A DNA stretch of 64,000 nt from Balanoglossus misakiensis (taxonomy: Eukaryota; Hemichordata), in assembly GCA_040954595.2 (NCBI GenBank), contig CM082598.2, positions 3,038,001-3,102,000 on the forward strand, given 5' to 3'. The notes under the pieces were generated by a model. That model was given only the letters and a program-made list of their open reading frames with translations, did no database searches and was not told the origin of the DNA. A program made the position numbers and the translations under genes. How positions within the stretch are numbered: position 1 is the stretch's first letter; the number at the start of each line of letters is the position of its first letter. Of the stretch, positions 22,780 to 36,400 are shown piece after piece.

Positions 22780-23208
22780 ATGAGGAGGACACTGGTTCTA
22801 TTCCTCTGCGTGGCTTTAGTGGTGACTATTTTCACTTCCAACGTAGAGGGCTGGAGAAGACGCCGCAACGGATTGCGCAGTGACACAGCTGGTCAATCGG
22901 ACACTAAGGCTGAAGTCATGAAGGAAATCCTGTAAGACTGTATGACTTTCTGATGTGGTGTGGGGTGGTTTAGTTTGGTGTGGTGTGGTGTGGTGTGGTG
23001 TGGTGTGGTGTGGTGTGGTGTGGTGTGGTGTGGTGTGGTGTGGTGTGGCGTGGTGTGGTGATTCATAGTAAAGAATTTGGAACCTGAGTTTTTTTTTCTA
23101 CTTTGTTTTAACAGGGTAGAGTTAGAAGATGAAATCAAAGAAATGGAAAAAGAGAATAAACGGAAGGAGAAAATATTAGCGCTGAAGGAAATCCTCGACG
23201 AGGAATAA
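22780..23208 (+). CDS. 81-residue secreted peptide precursor, unrecognised
   Basis: Two coding exons, 22780-22931 (donor GTAAGA) and 23115-23208 (acceptor TTTTAACAG), join in phase. ATG 22780 is preferred over the upstream in-frame ATG at 22723 because it begins directly with a signal peptide: MRRTLV, then a hydrophobic core, ending near NVEGW at about residue 25. The mature part starts with four arginines and continues as a strongly charged Lys/Glu-rich helix with heptad-like spacing (about residues 45-81) and no cysteine. An AATAAA polyadenylation signal lies at 23485-23490. The intron is almost filled by a GGTGT repeat. It could be a small secreted helical peptide or a neuropeptide-like precursor with the RRRR site as a convertase target, but no family is recognised. 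Confidence 0.6.
22955..23061. repeat. (GGTGT)n pentanucleotide repeat
   Basis: About 20 units in the intron of the small secreted peptide gene. The Pro/His/Thr-rich minus-strand frame over it is an artefact. Confidence 0.95.
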
Positions 23209-23499
23209 CAGAGGCCAATTGTTGGATGGAACCGTTCACAACTTTTCCTATTGATTGTCACGTACACAGTTTGACCATACTTAAATCAAACACTGTAGAT
23301 CATGTATTAAAACAATAATTTTCAAAGATTTACACATCGGAATACTGGGTACCTTTAGCCTTTTCATACTAATATGGCTACCAGTTTGTATACCTATTGA
23401 TATTTTTGTAATCTTCTGTAATTCAAGTATATGCACCCTGGGCTGAGTTTCAGGGACAATATTCGATATTTGCATATAACGTGAAATAAAACATGTATG

Positions 23500-24100
23500 T
23501 TTTATCAATACGATATATAGCGATATTCTCCTCTCTCTCGTACAGTGTATACGTCTTTATATCTGCTCTTTGGGCACGAAGAAATCTTGGAAATCTGAGA
23601 ATCAAAAGTTGAGTAAGTTCAATTCAAAGACAGGTGGCCTGTCGCCGCTCAATTCTGTTCCAGTTGCGGATGAGGCCATACCAGGCTGTTGAACTCAGCT
23701 TAAGCTTTGCCAGATCAAACAATAACATCCTCAATAATGACAATAACATATAAATCATAATCATTTCGAGTGACCGAATAGTCGATCAAAAATTACTGAT
23801 GAGAATAACAAATATATCATAGTCAAAACTATTGTTCTGTCATCATCTTTTAGGCTATGATGCTTGTAGTACGTGTAGGCCTACGGTGTTTATTCCTTTG
23901 TTTTTATGACGAATCAGCATATCGCGTGGAACTGGAATTTGCACTTTGATCGGCGGTTATTCGTCATTAATGGAGGTAATCTATGTTTACAATAAATCTT
24001 TTACCTGTCCGCATTTTCTATCGCGTCAGAGATTCGACGCATGGTCCATTGCCAACTCATATCATGTACAGAGCGCCCCCCACGAAAAGAAGCAAACTTT
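23500..24100. other. intergenic, upstream of PAH
   Basis: No gene seen. The sequence runs between the polyadenylation signal of the secreted peptide gene and the TATA box of PAH. Confidence 0.4.
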
Positions 24101-24109
24101 CTCCCACAG

Positions 24110-24134
24110 TATAAATAAAGCACATGGTCACGTG
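24110..24134 (+). promoter_or_regulatory. TATA box and E-box of PAH
   Basis: TATAAATAAAG at 24110-24120 lies 95 bp upstream of the PAH start codon. A CACGTG E-box follows at 24129-24134. Position and sequence match a core promoter; the role of the E-box is inferred. Confidence 0.55.
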
Positions 24135-24204
24135 AACTCCTCATCTTTGACTGAACGCCGACCGACGAGAAGTTACAAACACAGCTCCCAGGGAAGATTT
24201 GAAG

Positions 24205-27200
24205 ATGGACGCAGCATTCGCAAAGAAACGCAAGATCGATGAATGTTATGATGAGGTTCGTATGTAGCCGTCTTTCTTTTTAGTCGGAAAAGTTGTGAAC
24301 TGGGATTCAGTGGTCCATATGCGTGAAATGTTGTGTAACCAACATCCATGTACATTTCTCGACACAGTAAACTGTGCAGACTACATTATTTCCAGATCGA
24401 ACATTTTCGAACGTTTTCATCGTAATTTGTGACTGTTGAACATTTACCGTTTTGGGGCTGTTGTATATTGAGAATATATGCGTCTCTATGAGAATTTTAA
24501 GCGGGTACCGGTTTCTTTGCTAACAATCGACGCGTACCCTATTTACACGATTGTCTGACTGAAACTTGCAGACGATATCTTCGTTGCGTCAGCGTGTGTA
24601 CACAACCGCTCAATTTTGACCCGTTTTTTTTGCTCCAAAACTTGATCTCATCGCGTTCCTAACCTTCTGTCGGTTTTCCTGCTGTTGTTCTGATGATTTT
24701 TTTGACAGAAAAGTAAAAAAGGCTTTGCAAAAGAAGCGTAGATTTGACATTTTACTGGCCTTCGGTCAACATTCTAGGTGGCCGCGCGGACGCGTGCTTT
24801 GATCCGCCTGCGCACATAAACAAAACAGTGGGATTTTATCCTTGAAAAAAAACGATTGTTGCGCGCAATTTGTCCTTCAAAATCGACCGATATCATTAAC
24901 TCCATTGATCAGAAAACGTGTGCGGAGATGGTAGTTGCGTGTGTTTGAGCCGAGCCCGTACCGTGCCCCCAATTTTCACGCAAAGCTGCTGCGATTGGAC
25001 AAAACTTTGGAGACGCCCACCACACACCCCAAAATCCACTCGACGCACTTGAGTAGAAAATAAAGTCGATGTATAAACGTGTCGCGGCTGTAATTTCTTT
25101 CCGTGTGTTCGGTCTGTTGTCTGTCTTTATTCTTTCTCTGGATTTAAAGCAAAGATTCTAAAAACATTCTCTGCCCCACTCCAACGACTAGTCCTGTATT
25201 TGTTTAAATGGTAAAGAAACACGTAAATAACACAGTCATTCAGAAATGAGCCCTAGTGATTATTCAGATAAAAACACGAAAGCGTATTTAAATCCTGAGC
25301 GAAAACAACACAAGTTTCTATAAACAAAAAGAAGATTATGTGGTGATAAGGTCGGGATGATAAGGGAAATAAACAATGAGTAAGAAGGAAGGTCAACAAT
25401 TGAAGGAAGGTCGGTTTTGTAAAAAAAAAATAAGCTGACACATGGTTATTTGTTGGTGTGATATCTATTTGCTTATTTTCTTAACACGTTATGTTGTAAT
25501 CTGCTTTTGATACCTACCACACATTGAAATTATCCCGACATGAGCCCCCCCCCCCCCGAGCTGAAGACAAAAACCCCACTGTGTGTTTCCTTGACTGCTT
25601 TCTGTCATGACCTAAATACATTGCAAGCCTGAAATTTAAACTAGTGGTGTCTATGCTCCAGTTTAACCCACATAATTTTCCTCTACAGACCCAGAAATTA
25701 AAACTGTATTCTGTAACAATATACCTGAGCACTTATGCCCATAATCAATAGAAGTAGAAATTAATTCAATACTGCCTACTTGTTGTGAAAATCCATTTTT
25801 CCTGGTTGTAAAAAATGTAGTGTAATTCTAAAAAAGTTTTGAAAGAACTGGTGGTTATATGCAAATTCAGGTGAAGGTCACTTCAACCTGTTTATAGGCA
25901 TAGCCTTTTTGTGTGTCAATGACTTCAACCATGCCATGGTGTAAATGGAGTTATATTTACTTACCTAGACAAGTACATTTGTCACTAAAACAGGGTCAAT
26001 GTCTTGCAAACCCATGTATACCAAAATCTTGTGTCTAACATTGGCAAAAATGAACAGATTGTATACTATAAGTTGTAAAACGGGAAATATATAAAGAAGT
26101 AACTTTTAAGAGATGATCAATTTTCGCATTCTCGTATTTCGTGACATGATATTTGATTTCTTGAATATTTTTCGCTTGCCTATGATATTGCAGCAAGTCA
26201 GTCTCAGTCAGTCTTGGCTGTGTTCATACACATGTATGCACAGTTCGTTTGGTGAAAGTTAATTTTAACAAACCCAATATTGCTGTTGACTGTGGCCCAA
26301 TTCTGCTGGCCTAGATACCTAAGGTCAAGGAAAGAGGGCCTTTATCATTGAAATTGCATTGTGGCACTGTCCTAGATACCATGATACATTTAACTGCTCA
26401 GTTCATGCTGATTCAGTGATTGTAAAATTTTGTGGCATTAAACTTCGCTTCAACTACTGTAAAACAATAAATTTTCACGAACTAGCGTGTCCGCTATGTT
26501 ATAATTTATGGCATGGACAGATAGCGTCACTGCATGTTACCCTCCCCTGTAATCGATGGCATTTTGATTGTTTTCAATTTACTGTGTGAGAATTTGGCCT
26601 AGGTAAGGTACGGTCATTGCTCTTTTACCCAGTTCTGAAGTGACGCTGATACAGACATCGCTGGATGATAGATGACTTGATCGACATGTATGCATAGTTT
26701 GCAGAACTTACTTTGTTTCCAACGTGACAGCATTGCGTTCTTATTTCAGTTCGAAGCCTGCTGTAGATGTATAGTGTGCTAACTTGCAGCGGTCTGATAA
26801 AGTGGGGTACTTGATCAGGCATTTGCAGTATTTTATTGGCAAATTAAAGGAGTACTATCACTTCTAATTTACATATGCCCATATATGGTAAAAAGAGGGT
26901 GTGTCTAAATCTTCTCATGACCACGTGGTGGTGGCACAAATAAATTTCACTTAACTTGGATAAATTTGTTAAATCTTATATCATAGTAATAGTTAGATAT
27001 TGTGTAAATTTAAAGTAGAAACCTTGTATTGCTTGTGTGCTATTAAGGTGAAAAGCTGATTTCAAATGGTTTGTATTTTGTAAATTGCAGGGAAAATTTC
27101 TTACCCTTTAAACATTTGAAAAGACATATTTCCTACAAGCGTTTTCTTAACAGCAGGACAGGAATCATTGGTTTATTTTTATTTTTGCCTTATGTCGGCA

Positions 27201-30200
27201 AAGGGAATTTTATTTTGCTGACGTGACAAAATGTTTTCACCAGACATGGTAGTTGTGTGTTAAGTGCCTCTGTGTGCTAGCTGACCTACATACTGCAGAA
27301 CAATCTTGCAAAATCAATATTATGCTTGTACCGTCATCTGAGTATCAGCGCGATGAATTCATATGTAAATCATATGACAAATGTTGTTCGTAATTGGTAT
27401 TTTATCGCGGCTACCTAGCCAAAACACTTGTGGAATCAAAGATAAACCTGGAGCATTGACGTCATTATGATAAAAATCTGGTTGTAATCCAAAGGTTTCG
27501 GTCTTAACCCTTTACCAGACCTAGATATAGTATTGTAAAAATGACATGAAGGGCTTATTCAGAAGGGTAGGGCCCTGGCTAGCTCTCATTTGCATCACAG
27601 TCTATTGGTGTCACTCCATCGAAACTTGTTATTCAGAAGAATGACCCAGGTGGCCAGTCAATAAATCATTCCTTGAGACTGGCACGTACACGTACGCACA
27701 TACCACTGATCACGCACCGAATTTTGAGAACGGTCGCAAAAGTGCTGGATCAGTTGGAAACTCTGCATGTTAATAAAAACCATTGTTGGCCTTCTAAAAC
27801 TCAACATTTTGAAATATAATACTAGTTAGTACATTACAAGTATGTACATGCATTACATGACAACACTATACACTTATACTAAGTGATGTTTTTTGCTGTA
27901 ATTGTTAAGTTCATTATTTCTACTTGCTATACCACATTTTCCCAAAGTATAAAATACAAATAAAACTCCCTTATATTAAAACTTTCTTTATGTTAGTATA
28001 ATGGTAGACGGTATAATATGACTGAGTGTATTCAGTTGTACCAGAGTACAAAAAATTATGCATGTCAGGGGAAAAAGACCCCTTGTATGTTTTAGGGTGT
28101 GGAGATTTTTCATTTGAAGAGATCATTGTTGAAGTCTATTCAACAAAATCAGGTTGCAATTTGCATATGTGTGCAGTTTATCAACAGAGCCCTTCGCTGT
28201 AATTTACATTTGTTCGTATTTATTAAAATTTCTTTATTTTTTGTCTCTGCCTTGGCTATGCATCATGTGTAGGCCTGTTCCATCCACATTGCATTAAAGG
28301 GACAAAGTCTCTCTCTCGCTGCCCCTTTTTCATTAATTATGTTTGATACAAGACACCGTTTATGTTATTCTACATGTGGATGTATAGTAAATCAACGTTG
28401 GACCACACACCACTTCCATCCCGTTTGGAGGATATGAGAGTAAAAATCTCGCCAAAATGAATAAATGGTAGAGACTGATTATTCATTTTTGGCGAGTTTT
28501 TCACTCTCGTGTCTACAAGTGGGATGGAAGTTATAAGCTGGTAATGTTTAGATGTAATTTGATTCCAAGACTTTCTCCAACAGAGAGTGTTTTTAATTTT
28601 ATCCCAAGCTTTGGCTGGACCACCTGTTGTTGGAGCAGAGTTGTAAACTTCGACAAAGATTTGAATTTTGGCTAATCTAAATATTACAAGGACGCACTCT
28701 GGGTCAAACTACTTAAGACTAATCAGACATTTTTCTGAACCTTTTGACTTGTTTATGGTCACATGGTAAAACTGTGACGTCAATGGATTCGATAAATTAC
28801 AACAAATTTTGGCAGTCTACCAAAAAAAAAAAGCATTGTTAGCATATTATCATGGACACATGTCAGTATAACGTTGAAGGAAAACGCGCAATGATGATAA
28901 TTTATTGACGTTTTGATTTTACAAGAGCCAGCATTTTTTTCAGATTTTAAATTACCAAAACGTTGTGATGTACGTTGCAGTTTTGCGCATTTCTGTCAAA
29001 TGCTTCAATCACCAGTGAGAAATTCTGACTGCTGGACTGCATGTGGACCAGTAGAGATATTACCCTATCACCCTTGATCACCCTGAACTGAGGCAGGAAG
29101 GATAAAAATAAAATTAACACATATCAGAATCTTTAAATACGAGATTTTGTGCTTGTGACAGTGAATTTTGGGAAAAAAAGTGGAGCTGGGTCCATGGATG
29201 AGTGGGATGTGAAAAATAACCCTTTGAGAATACATGTAACTGTAGTCAAACCTGTCTGTAGTGGCCAGTCAAGGGACTTTCCTGAACTGGCAAAGACAGG
29301 TCAATTAATGTGCATGCATGCACAGGGACAAAGTGGTCACTATATAGCGGTGGCCACTAACACAGGTTTGACTATAGTTACCCCAACTTAGTCATACTTT
29401 GATGTGCAATTGACAGAATGTGTATTCTGTAATGAATGCCACTGTATTTGGCAATAGCACACTGCCCTATAATTTCTATAGCAGCAGATTCCTTTGGGGA
29501 GGGGATATAAAAGGCCCTGAATGAACCGCGATTCAACGACTTGAATATGTTGCTTTGCCTGTCAGTTTTGCTCAGGGGGGATCGAGTGAATAAGGTAGTT
29601 GACCACAAACGACCTACTTCCAAGTAGAACAAAATGTGACCTCATTTAGGGACATCATGCAGACTGCAGTGTATGAGTGACTTTTTTCCGAAGTAGTTGC
29701 ACTGGTCAAAGTGTCCGCAGATAAGGAGGAAGGACCATCAGTTTTAATTGGTCTGCGTCATCATAGGGTGAGGGGTGAACGTGATCGACTTTAAATCGCG
29801 ATACAGAAAATCACCCCACTCAGGGTGCAAATGCGTCATCCCTCTGTTATTCCTTAATTTTTGGTGATAGCTTATATCAAGAACCTGAATTGGCACCATC
29901 ACCAAATGTTATTTAGGTCAGTATTATTGCAATTAGCCTGATGATGAGAATGCAAAGATCACCTGGTTAGTTGATGATCGATATGCACATTGTGGGATGT
30001 TTAAAAATTTACCAAAAGAATGAGTGTCCTCAAACTTTGGCAGCCACTGTTTCTGACTTTTGGTCTGTGTTACCTTAGTCGTCCCAGGTTGGCCCATCTC
30101 AACAGCATAATACTCTAAACCAGACATCACCACAAACTGGAAAAATAATTCTGTAATCCCTTTGGTGTCTAGATTTAAAGTTCTTACAAGTGTGAGGCTA

Positions 30201-30379
30201 TAAACTCAGATGCCAGCTTTTATCCTAATTCTCACTGAACCAAGGCAACCTCAGCTGGCTTGGACAAATATTTAACTTCATGTAATGCTCTACTGGCTAC
30301 ACTAATATGAGTTGTCTGGAACTTCTAGTAGAAGGTAAGGTTTGGGTCAGAGACGGTCTTATCTCCTCTTTAGGCTTCA

Positions 30380-30445
<66 letters not shown>

Positions 30446-33400
30446 TATGCGCTCCGTTAGGTCTTCATTGTGCATGTACAGCAGAGTCTAACTTAGACTT
30501 AGCATAGCAGGGTAGGAACATGTATATTGTATGAGTCTTCTAGAAGGTAGGGTAAGGACGTTTGGGTCAGAGACGGTCAATATACATGTATGTCATCTTG
30601 GCTTCATTCATCATCATCATCTTTCACAACCTGGCATTTAGCATGTCTGCAGTCTATTGTAGAGTTAGCCGTCTTACACGACTGATCACCAGTGTTTGTG
30701 CATAGAGGAGGGAGTCTGGTTTGAGGTTGTGAACCACAGCTAAACGTCCACTCGTTTATCCTCAAGTCTCATTAAAGGGACACATTGGTTTGTTGCATTA
30801 AAGAGACTCAATGATCCAGGGTAATTTCAAAACAGCTCTGTGGTGTAATTTTTAGTATTGACCAAAAATAATGATATGAATATGCATGTGTTAAAATGTT
30901 AATGTACAGGATGTGAGTAATTAAGCTATTACAACTCACGATGGAGTTATTTTCGTTAGCAGCTAGAACAACATACTGAAAGAAACTAAAATTACAATCA
31001 TGTAATTCAAAAAGTGGTGGGTGGTGTCTCCATAAAATACGATGAACTGAAATTAAGTTTTCACAAGCTGTCATCTGTTGAGGAGTATGGCACAATTGAA
31101 AGTTCAGTATCGTATTCAGTAATTTAACCCTCAGTCACAGGCAATTTGATCCAACAGAACGACAGACCCGGCAAATACCAGTCTATTGAAGCATTAGCTC
31201 CCTTTGACATTTTTTCGCATCAAAGCTCTGCATTTCAATGCAGTTTGAAAATAAAAGATGTTTACATTATGGAGTGCGCTTATGCAGGCAATAACCTGAG
31301 AGGTTTAACATTGCATGTAGGTCACCATATGTTGGATATATTCCAAACACACGCAGTTTATCATCAGTGTTTTTCTTTTACAGAAATTCTAAATCAGCCT
31401 TGAGATGTGTAATTCAAATACTAGGAGAATGCAGTCTCTGATATTCTACGTCCTGATAGATTCTCCTGGCGCCAGTAACTGCTGGTTATCTGTGTTGTAA
31501 TAGGATATAGATTAGGTCTAGTACATTTGGACATTTTTTTCACCTTCCACACCAATAATTGGTGTGGTGTGGTATGGTGTGGTGTAACTATCTTCTATAT
31601 ACTAAACAAGCTGATTCATCACGTCTATATTTGGAAACACACAATCTGGATGGACATTTCATCTGATCAACCTCGCGTAATCCCATTGAAATCAGAAGGA
31701 TTGTTGGAGCAATCTTTGACGTGTTTCAATGTTGTTGCTGTTACTATTTGTCAACGATCCGATTGTTTACTGATCTCACATGATAATTATCAAAACAACT
31801 GATAAATATTAGTAAAAAGCATTTTAGTTCCATACAATCGCCATAAATGTTCACTGATGAAACGCTAAACTTTTCTATTAGGCACATGTGAGAATTGAAA
31901 TAGGTGATGTGGTTTTTTCATCATATTTCTTGGTATGGCCTATCTGCACTACCAACATGGAGTGTAGATTAACATGTTAATATTTGGTGACATAACTTCT
32001 GTTGTGTAGTAAATAAGTTGTGTATAAACATGGTAGGGTTTGAACAGGTCAACAACTGGCAATTTTAGTGTGCATTGGTCAACCAAACAGCATTCATAAC
32101 TTGTGTATGCGTACACTAAACGTAACCCTTGTCTGTTTTGTCTTAGGTGATAGCTAGAACAGCACGTGCCTGATAGTGATAGCCTCAAGGATGAGAGGTT
32201 TAAATGATATCAATGCTAACTATAAACACAAACAGATAAAACTAGTGCAGTCACGTGTAGATTGATAATTGTTACGTGTGGGTGTTTCAAATACTCTTGT
32301 GATGGCAACATGATGTCAACATCAGCTGTTGTGCATTTATTTTAAGATATTAAATTTGTGAGCAAATCTTACATCAATGAGTTCATGGTTTATTCACAGG
32401 CAATTAGGAATTATTTATCACTATTTTAAGATATTACATTTGCGAGCAAGGCTATAGTTTCGGGTGTAATACTTTGGATTGAGGAAGCATGAATGCCTGT
32501 GATAATTTGGGTTTATACAAGTTATATGATATTATACCACATAGTGTGTGGCAAACATTTGTCTGACAGCTAGAGACTAGAGTTGAAATTTGGTTTTAGT
32601 GCCACAGTGTGCATATAACTGTCTGTCTCTTGTTGCACTCATTATGACCTGTCTTACATAACTGGTTTCTCTTTTGGTGAACAGGGCCGAATTGTATTGA
32701 TAAACAAATGATGTATACTGTACATTTCATTGAGTACTTATCCAATAATTACCAGTGTATTGTAAGTACAGGGGTCAGTGAACCGAAAATTGTGCAATTA
32801 CAACATGCAGTGACACAATGTGAGACTGTACTTGTGTTGTTGACAGTTTTCATAATGAATAAAATATCACTGAAACTTGGCGTTGGCTAATTTTCAGAGA
32901 TCAGGGGGTTCCTAAGTCACTGCGTCTCAGCTATTTAAGTGAAACGCCAGAGTTCAGACAACAGATGTTAGGCCTGCTGTTTGGCATGCTGTGTGTGTTG
33001 GCAAGCAGAATAGTTGGTAGTTTGAAACCCTATAGCTGCCACTCTTTTCATTATTTTCATGGTTTTATTTCCAAATTAAGATTGATCCATTTGAATAAAC
33101 TTAAATCAACTTCAGATTGTGGCTGTAGGTTTGTGAAAAAAAAATAATAATAAACAGATGATTCACTCATGCATTTATGTGAGGTTTGTTTCATGGGCAA
33201 ATGATAAATTCTTTTTATTAGGAAAAAAACTTCGTCACATAAACCTATTTGAAGAAAAACATACATTTCAAAATCACCTATTGACATCATGTACTTGTGT
33301 TCTTTGTAGGGTTTCCAATCCTCCTACATTCCTGGAGGAAATAATGGTGAAACTTCTCTACTTTTCTCTCTGAAAGAAGAGGTTGGAACCTTGGCAAGGA

Positions 33401-36400
33401 CTCTGAAGTTGTTCGAAGTGAGTATGCGATTTATTTTCCAAATGAGGTATTCATATGACCTGAACTGACATTAATTTCATCTAACCCGAAATATGACCTG
33501 TGACGTTATGGATCATCTGATTTGAGTTGATATAAAACTGTGGTCTGATTTGCTTGGTATAGCTATACTATAGACCAGACAGTATAACATTTTAAATTCT
33601 TAAAACATTGCACATCACTTATATACAGTTTTGTAATAATTTTGTCTGAAACTTGTCTCTGACCATCTGATATACATTTCAGGATAACGGAGTGAATCTG
33701 TGCCACATTGAATCCAGACCCTCCAAGAAGAACAAATCGGAGTACGAATTCCTGGTCAGTTGCCGTAGCAACGATGGAAAACTGCAGGCCGTCATTGAAA
33801 AGCTGAGCGAGAAGGCGGAGCGCGTTCATATTTTGAGCGATGACTCTGGCGAAGGCTCAGGTGAGAGAAATGTTCTCGGTTTTCCAGGAGAAGTTACATT
33901 TTTCAAAGACACGTTGTGATATTTCTGAAAGCAGTGAAAAAAACAAGAATTGTTGGCTTCTTCAAAGTTTTAAGCGTTAAGCCTGTACTTGTGAGTTTGC
34001 TAGTATGTCAAAAAGATATATCTAGTGATCGAGCAATTCAGATACATATAAACATCATCAATTTTAATAAATTAACGAAGCTCATTAGTACATTTGCGTA
34101 ACGAGTACTAACTCTAATCTACCTCAAATCTTTTGCATGAGATTAAAAAAAATTAGTGATTTTCTTTACTTTCAAGACAATAAAATGACTGAGATCCATG
34201 CTTTGTCGTACAGAAATATCAGCTGTACTAGCTCTGTTGAGTTTCATTCCATTTCGGAATATGAAAATGAGAATGAATTCAATTATTTCCCAGCTGTTCT
34301 GATATTCAGCATTGTCTCTGTAGTAGTATAGTCCTCTGTGAACAGATTCCTGGTTCTTTTTGTATGCTTAGAGTTTGTTTCCCAAGATGCTTGCTATTCC
34401 CCCTGCCAAAACTAGACTCATTTCTTGCCTAATGGGGCGCTGTGCTATACTAATATCCCAAAGGAATAAGTACCAGCCACCATGTACAAGTCTGGTATCT
34501 GCCCTGGTGACATCATAGCATTTGCAAAGACCTCCTATGATATCACCATGGAGACTTAATAACAGACAGGTCCAGACAGGTGGTGAACACCCATCAGTTT
34601 TGGAATATGCAACAGCGCCCCCATCAGGCAAAGAGCAGTTTTTTTATATTTTGCCAAATATTAACTTTCTCAATCCTCTTAATCTTTCCATACCATATGA
34701 CTTCATTGCAATGCCTCCCTCCACTCTGTGATGTACCCACCAATGTTTGTATGACTGACATCACTGGTGAAATATATGCATGTTGCCTGGCATCTCGCCA
34801 TATACGTTGATCCTCTACAGGCAGTAAGTTATGTTGTTTCAAGTTTTGTGGTGTAATGTCCTACATGTATGTCTTGTGTTGTGTTGTTGAACTATAATAT
34901 AATTGTTCCTGTGTATGTTTTGCACATTGAATGTTTTTCACATTTAATTTTTAAATTAAATGTTTTTAGCAGGTGTTTGTTGTTTAATTAATATTTGTTT
35001 ATAGTTCATAAATATGTTTGTGATTTTGTCTGTATGTGTGATGGGTATGTGCAAATTTTGTATTTTTTTAAAAGTACTTGTTTTGTGATATAATTGTTTT
35101 TTTTTTTGTCTGAAACCTGGGTTAATATGGTTTCAACATACTTTTGGGAGATAATAAAAAAATCTTGTTGATACACCAGAGAAAAGTTATGAAAACAAAT
35201 ACAAAAACTTGTATACTATTCCATTAATATCTTTATTAATTAACCCTTCTTGTAACATTGGAATCACCATGGTTCATTATAATTCATCACTGTTTTGTTC
35301 AAGCTCATTGTTTTCAGTGGTATGGTTTGACCTATATCCAGAGTCTATGGGAATGAATGTATATGAGAAACAGCTCACTTGAAAGGGAGTTTCTGCTTTA
35401 ACCTTGTATAGATTTGTAAAATATATTGTACCTCGAAACCCTTCTATGAAAAATCGGACAGCATGTATCACCTTGGTAGGTTAGAGCGCCCCCTTGAGTT
35501 CACAAAGAATTTCTGATTTTAAACTCTCTCAAGTGGATTGCTGTTAAATATTTACCACAATATGTAACTTTATTGGGGAAGGTTTGAAAAAAAAAATATT
35601 GTGCCATGCATTTCATATGGAGCAAAGTTTAAATGTTTTGTGCAGTGATTTTCATGCAGATCTTATTAGGAGACATCTTTCCTATTTCTCTGTATATAGG
35701 TTCAACCATACCACTAAAAGCAATGGATTGTACCATGTAGACTTCATGTTATTTTTGTGTGTGAAAAGCTTTGGTTTGTTGGGGATGATTGAAAGAAAGA
35801 GAGAAACGACAAGCCAATTTGTCAAATTCACTTTTGTCTATCAGTTCCATGGTTTCCTCGGAAGATAGTGGACTTGGACAAGTTTTCCAACAGGATTTTG
35901 GGATACGGAGCGGAGCTGGATTCAGATCACCCTGTAAGTTGACTTCTAATGAAACCTGTCTTAAAGGGACAAAGTCTCATTCTCGCTGCCCCTTTTCCAT
36001 TAATTATGTTTGATACAAGATCACACACAAGTTCCATCCCAATTGTGGGCACGAGAGTGAAAAACTTGTATAGAACGTATTATAACTTACCATTATCATG
36101 AGTTATGCTTGTCTTCTTCGAGATAAGTTAGAAATTAATTTTTTTTATAATTTCGGCATGCTTTGACCACATGTTGTAAATGCTGTCATTTTTATTTTGC
36201 AGGGTTTTACTGATGCTGTGTACAGAGCACGTCGTAAGGAATTTGCTGACATTGCATTCAACTACAAACAGTGAGTCGCTTTTCAAGGATTATTATAGTC
36301 ATGTGTCTAAATCATAATCCATGAACGAAAGATTGTGGGTTCCAGAAAATCTCAAATTTCCATGGTAGTTGTGGCTAAGGTGGTGATATACCTTTAATAT

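Larger units (their letters stand above)
24256..33309 (+). other. PAH intron 1 (9 kb)
   Basis: Non-coding, AT-rich. It contains the foldback copy at 28295-28530, a 140-bp MITE at 29239-29378, a (CAT)n tract at 30380-30444 with a partial tandem duplication around it, and no further supported gene. Confidence 0.6.
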
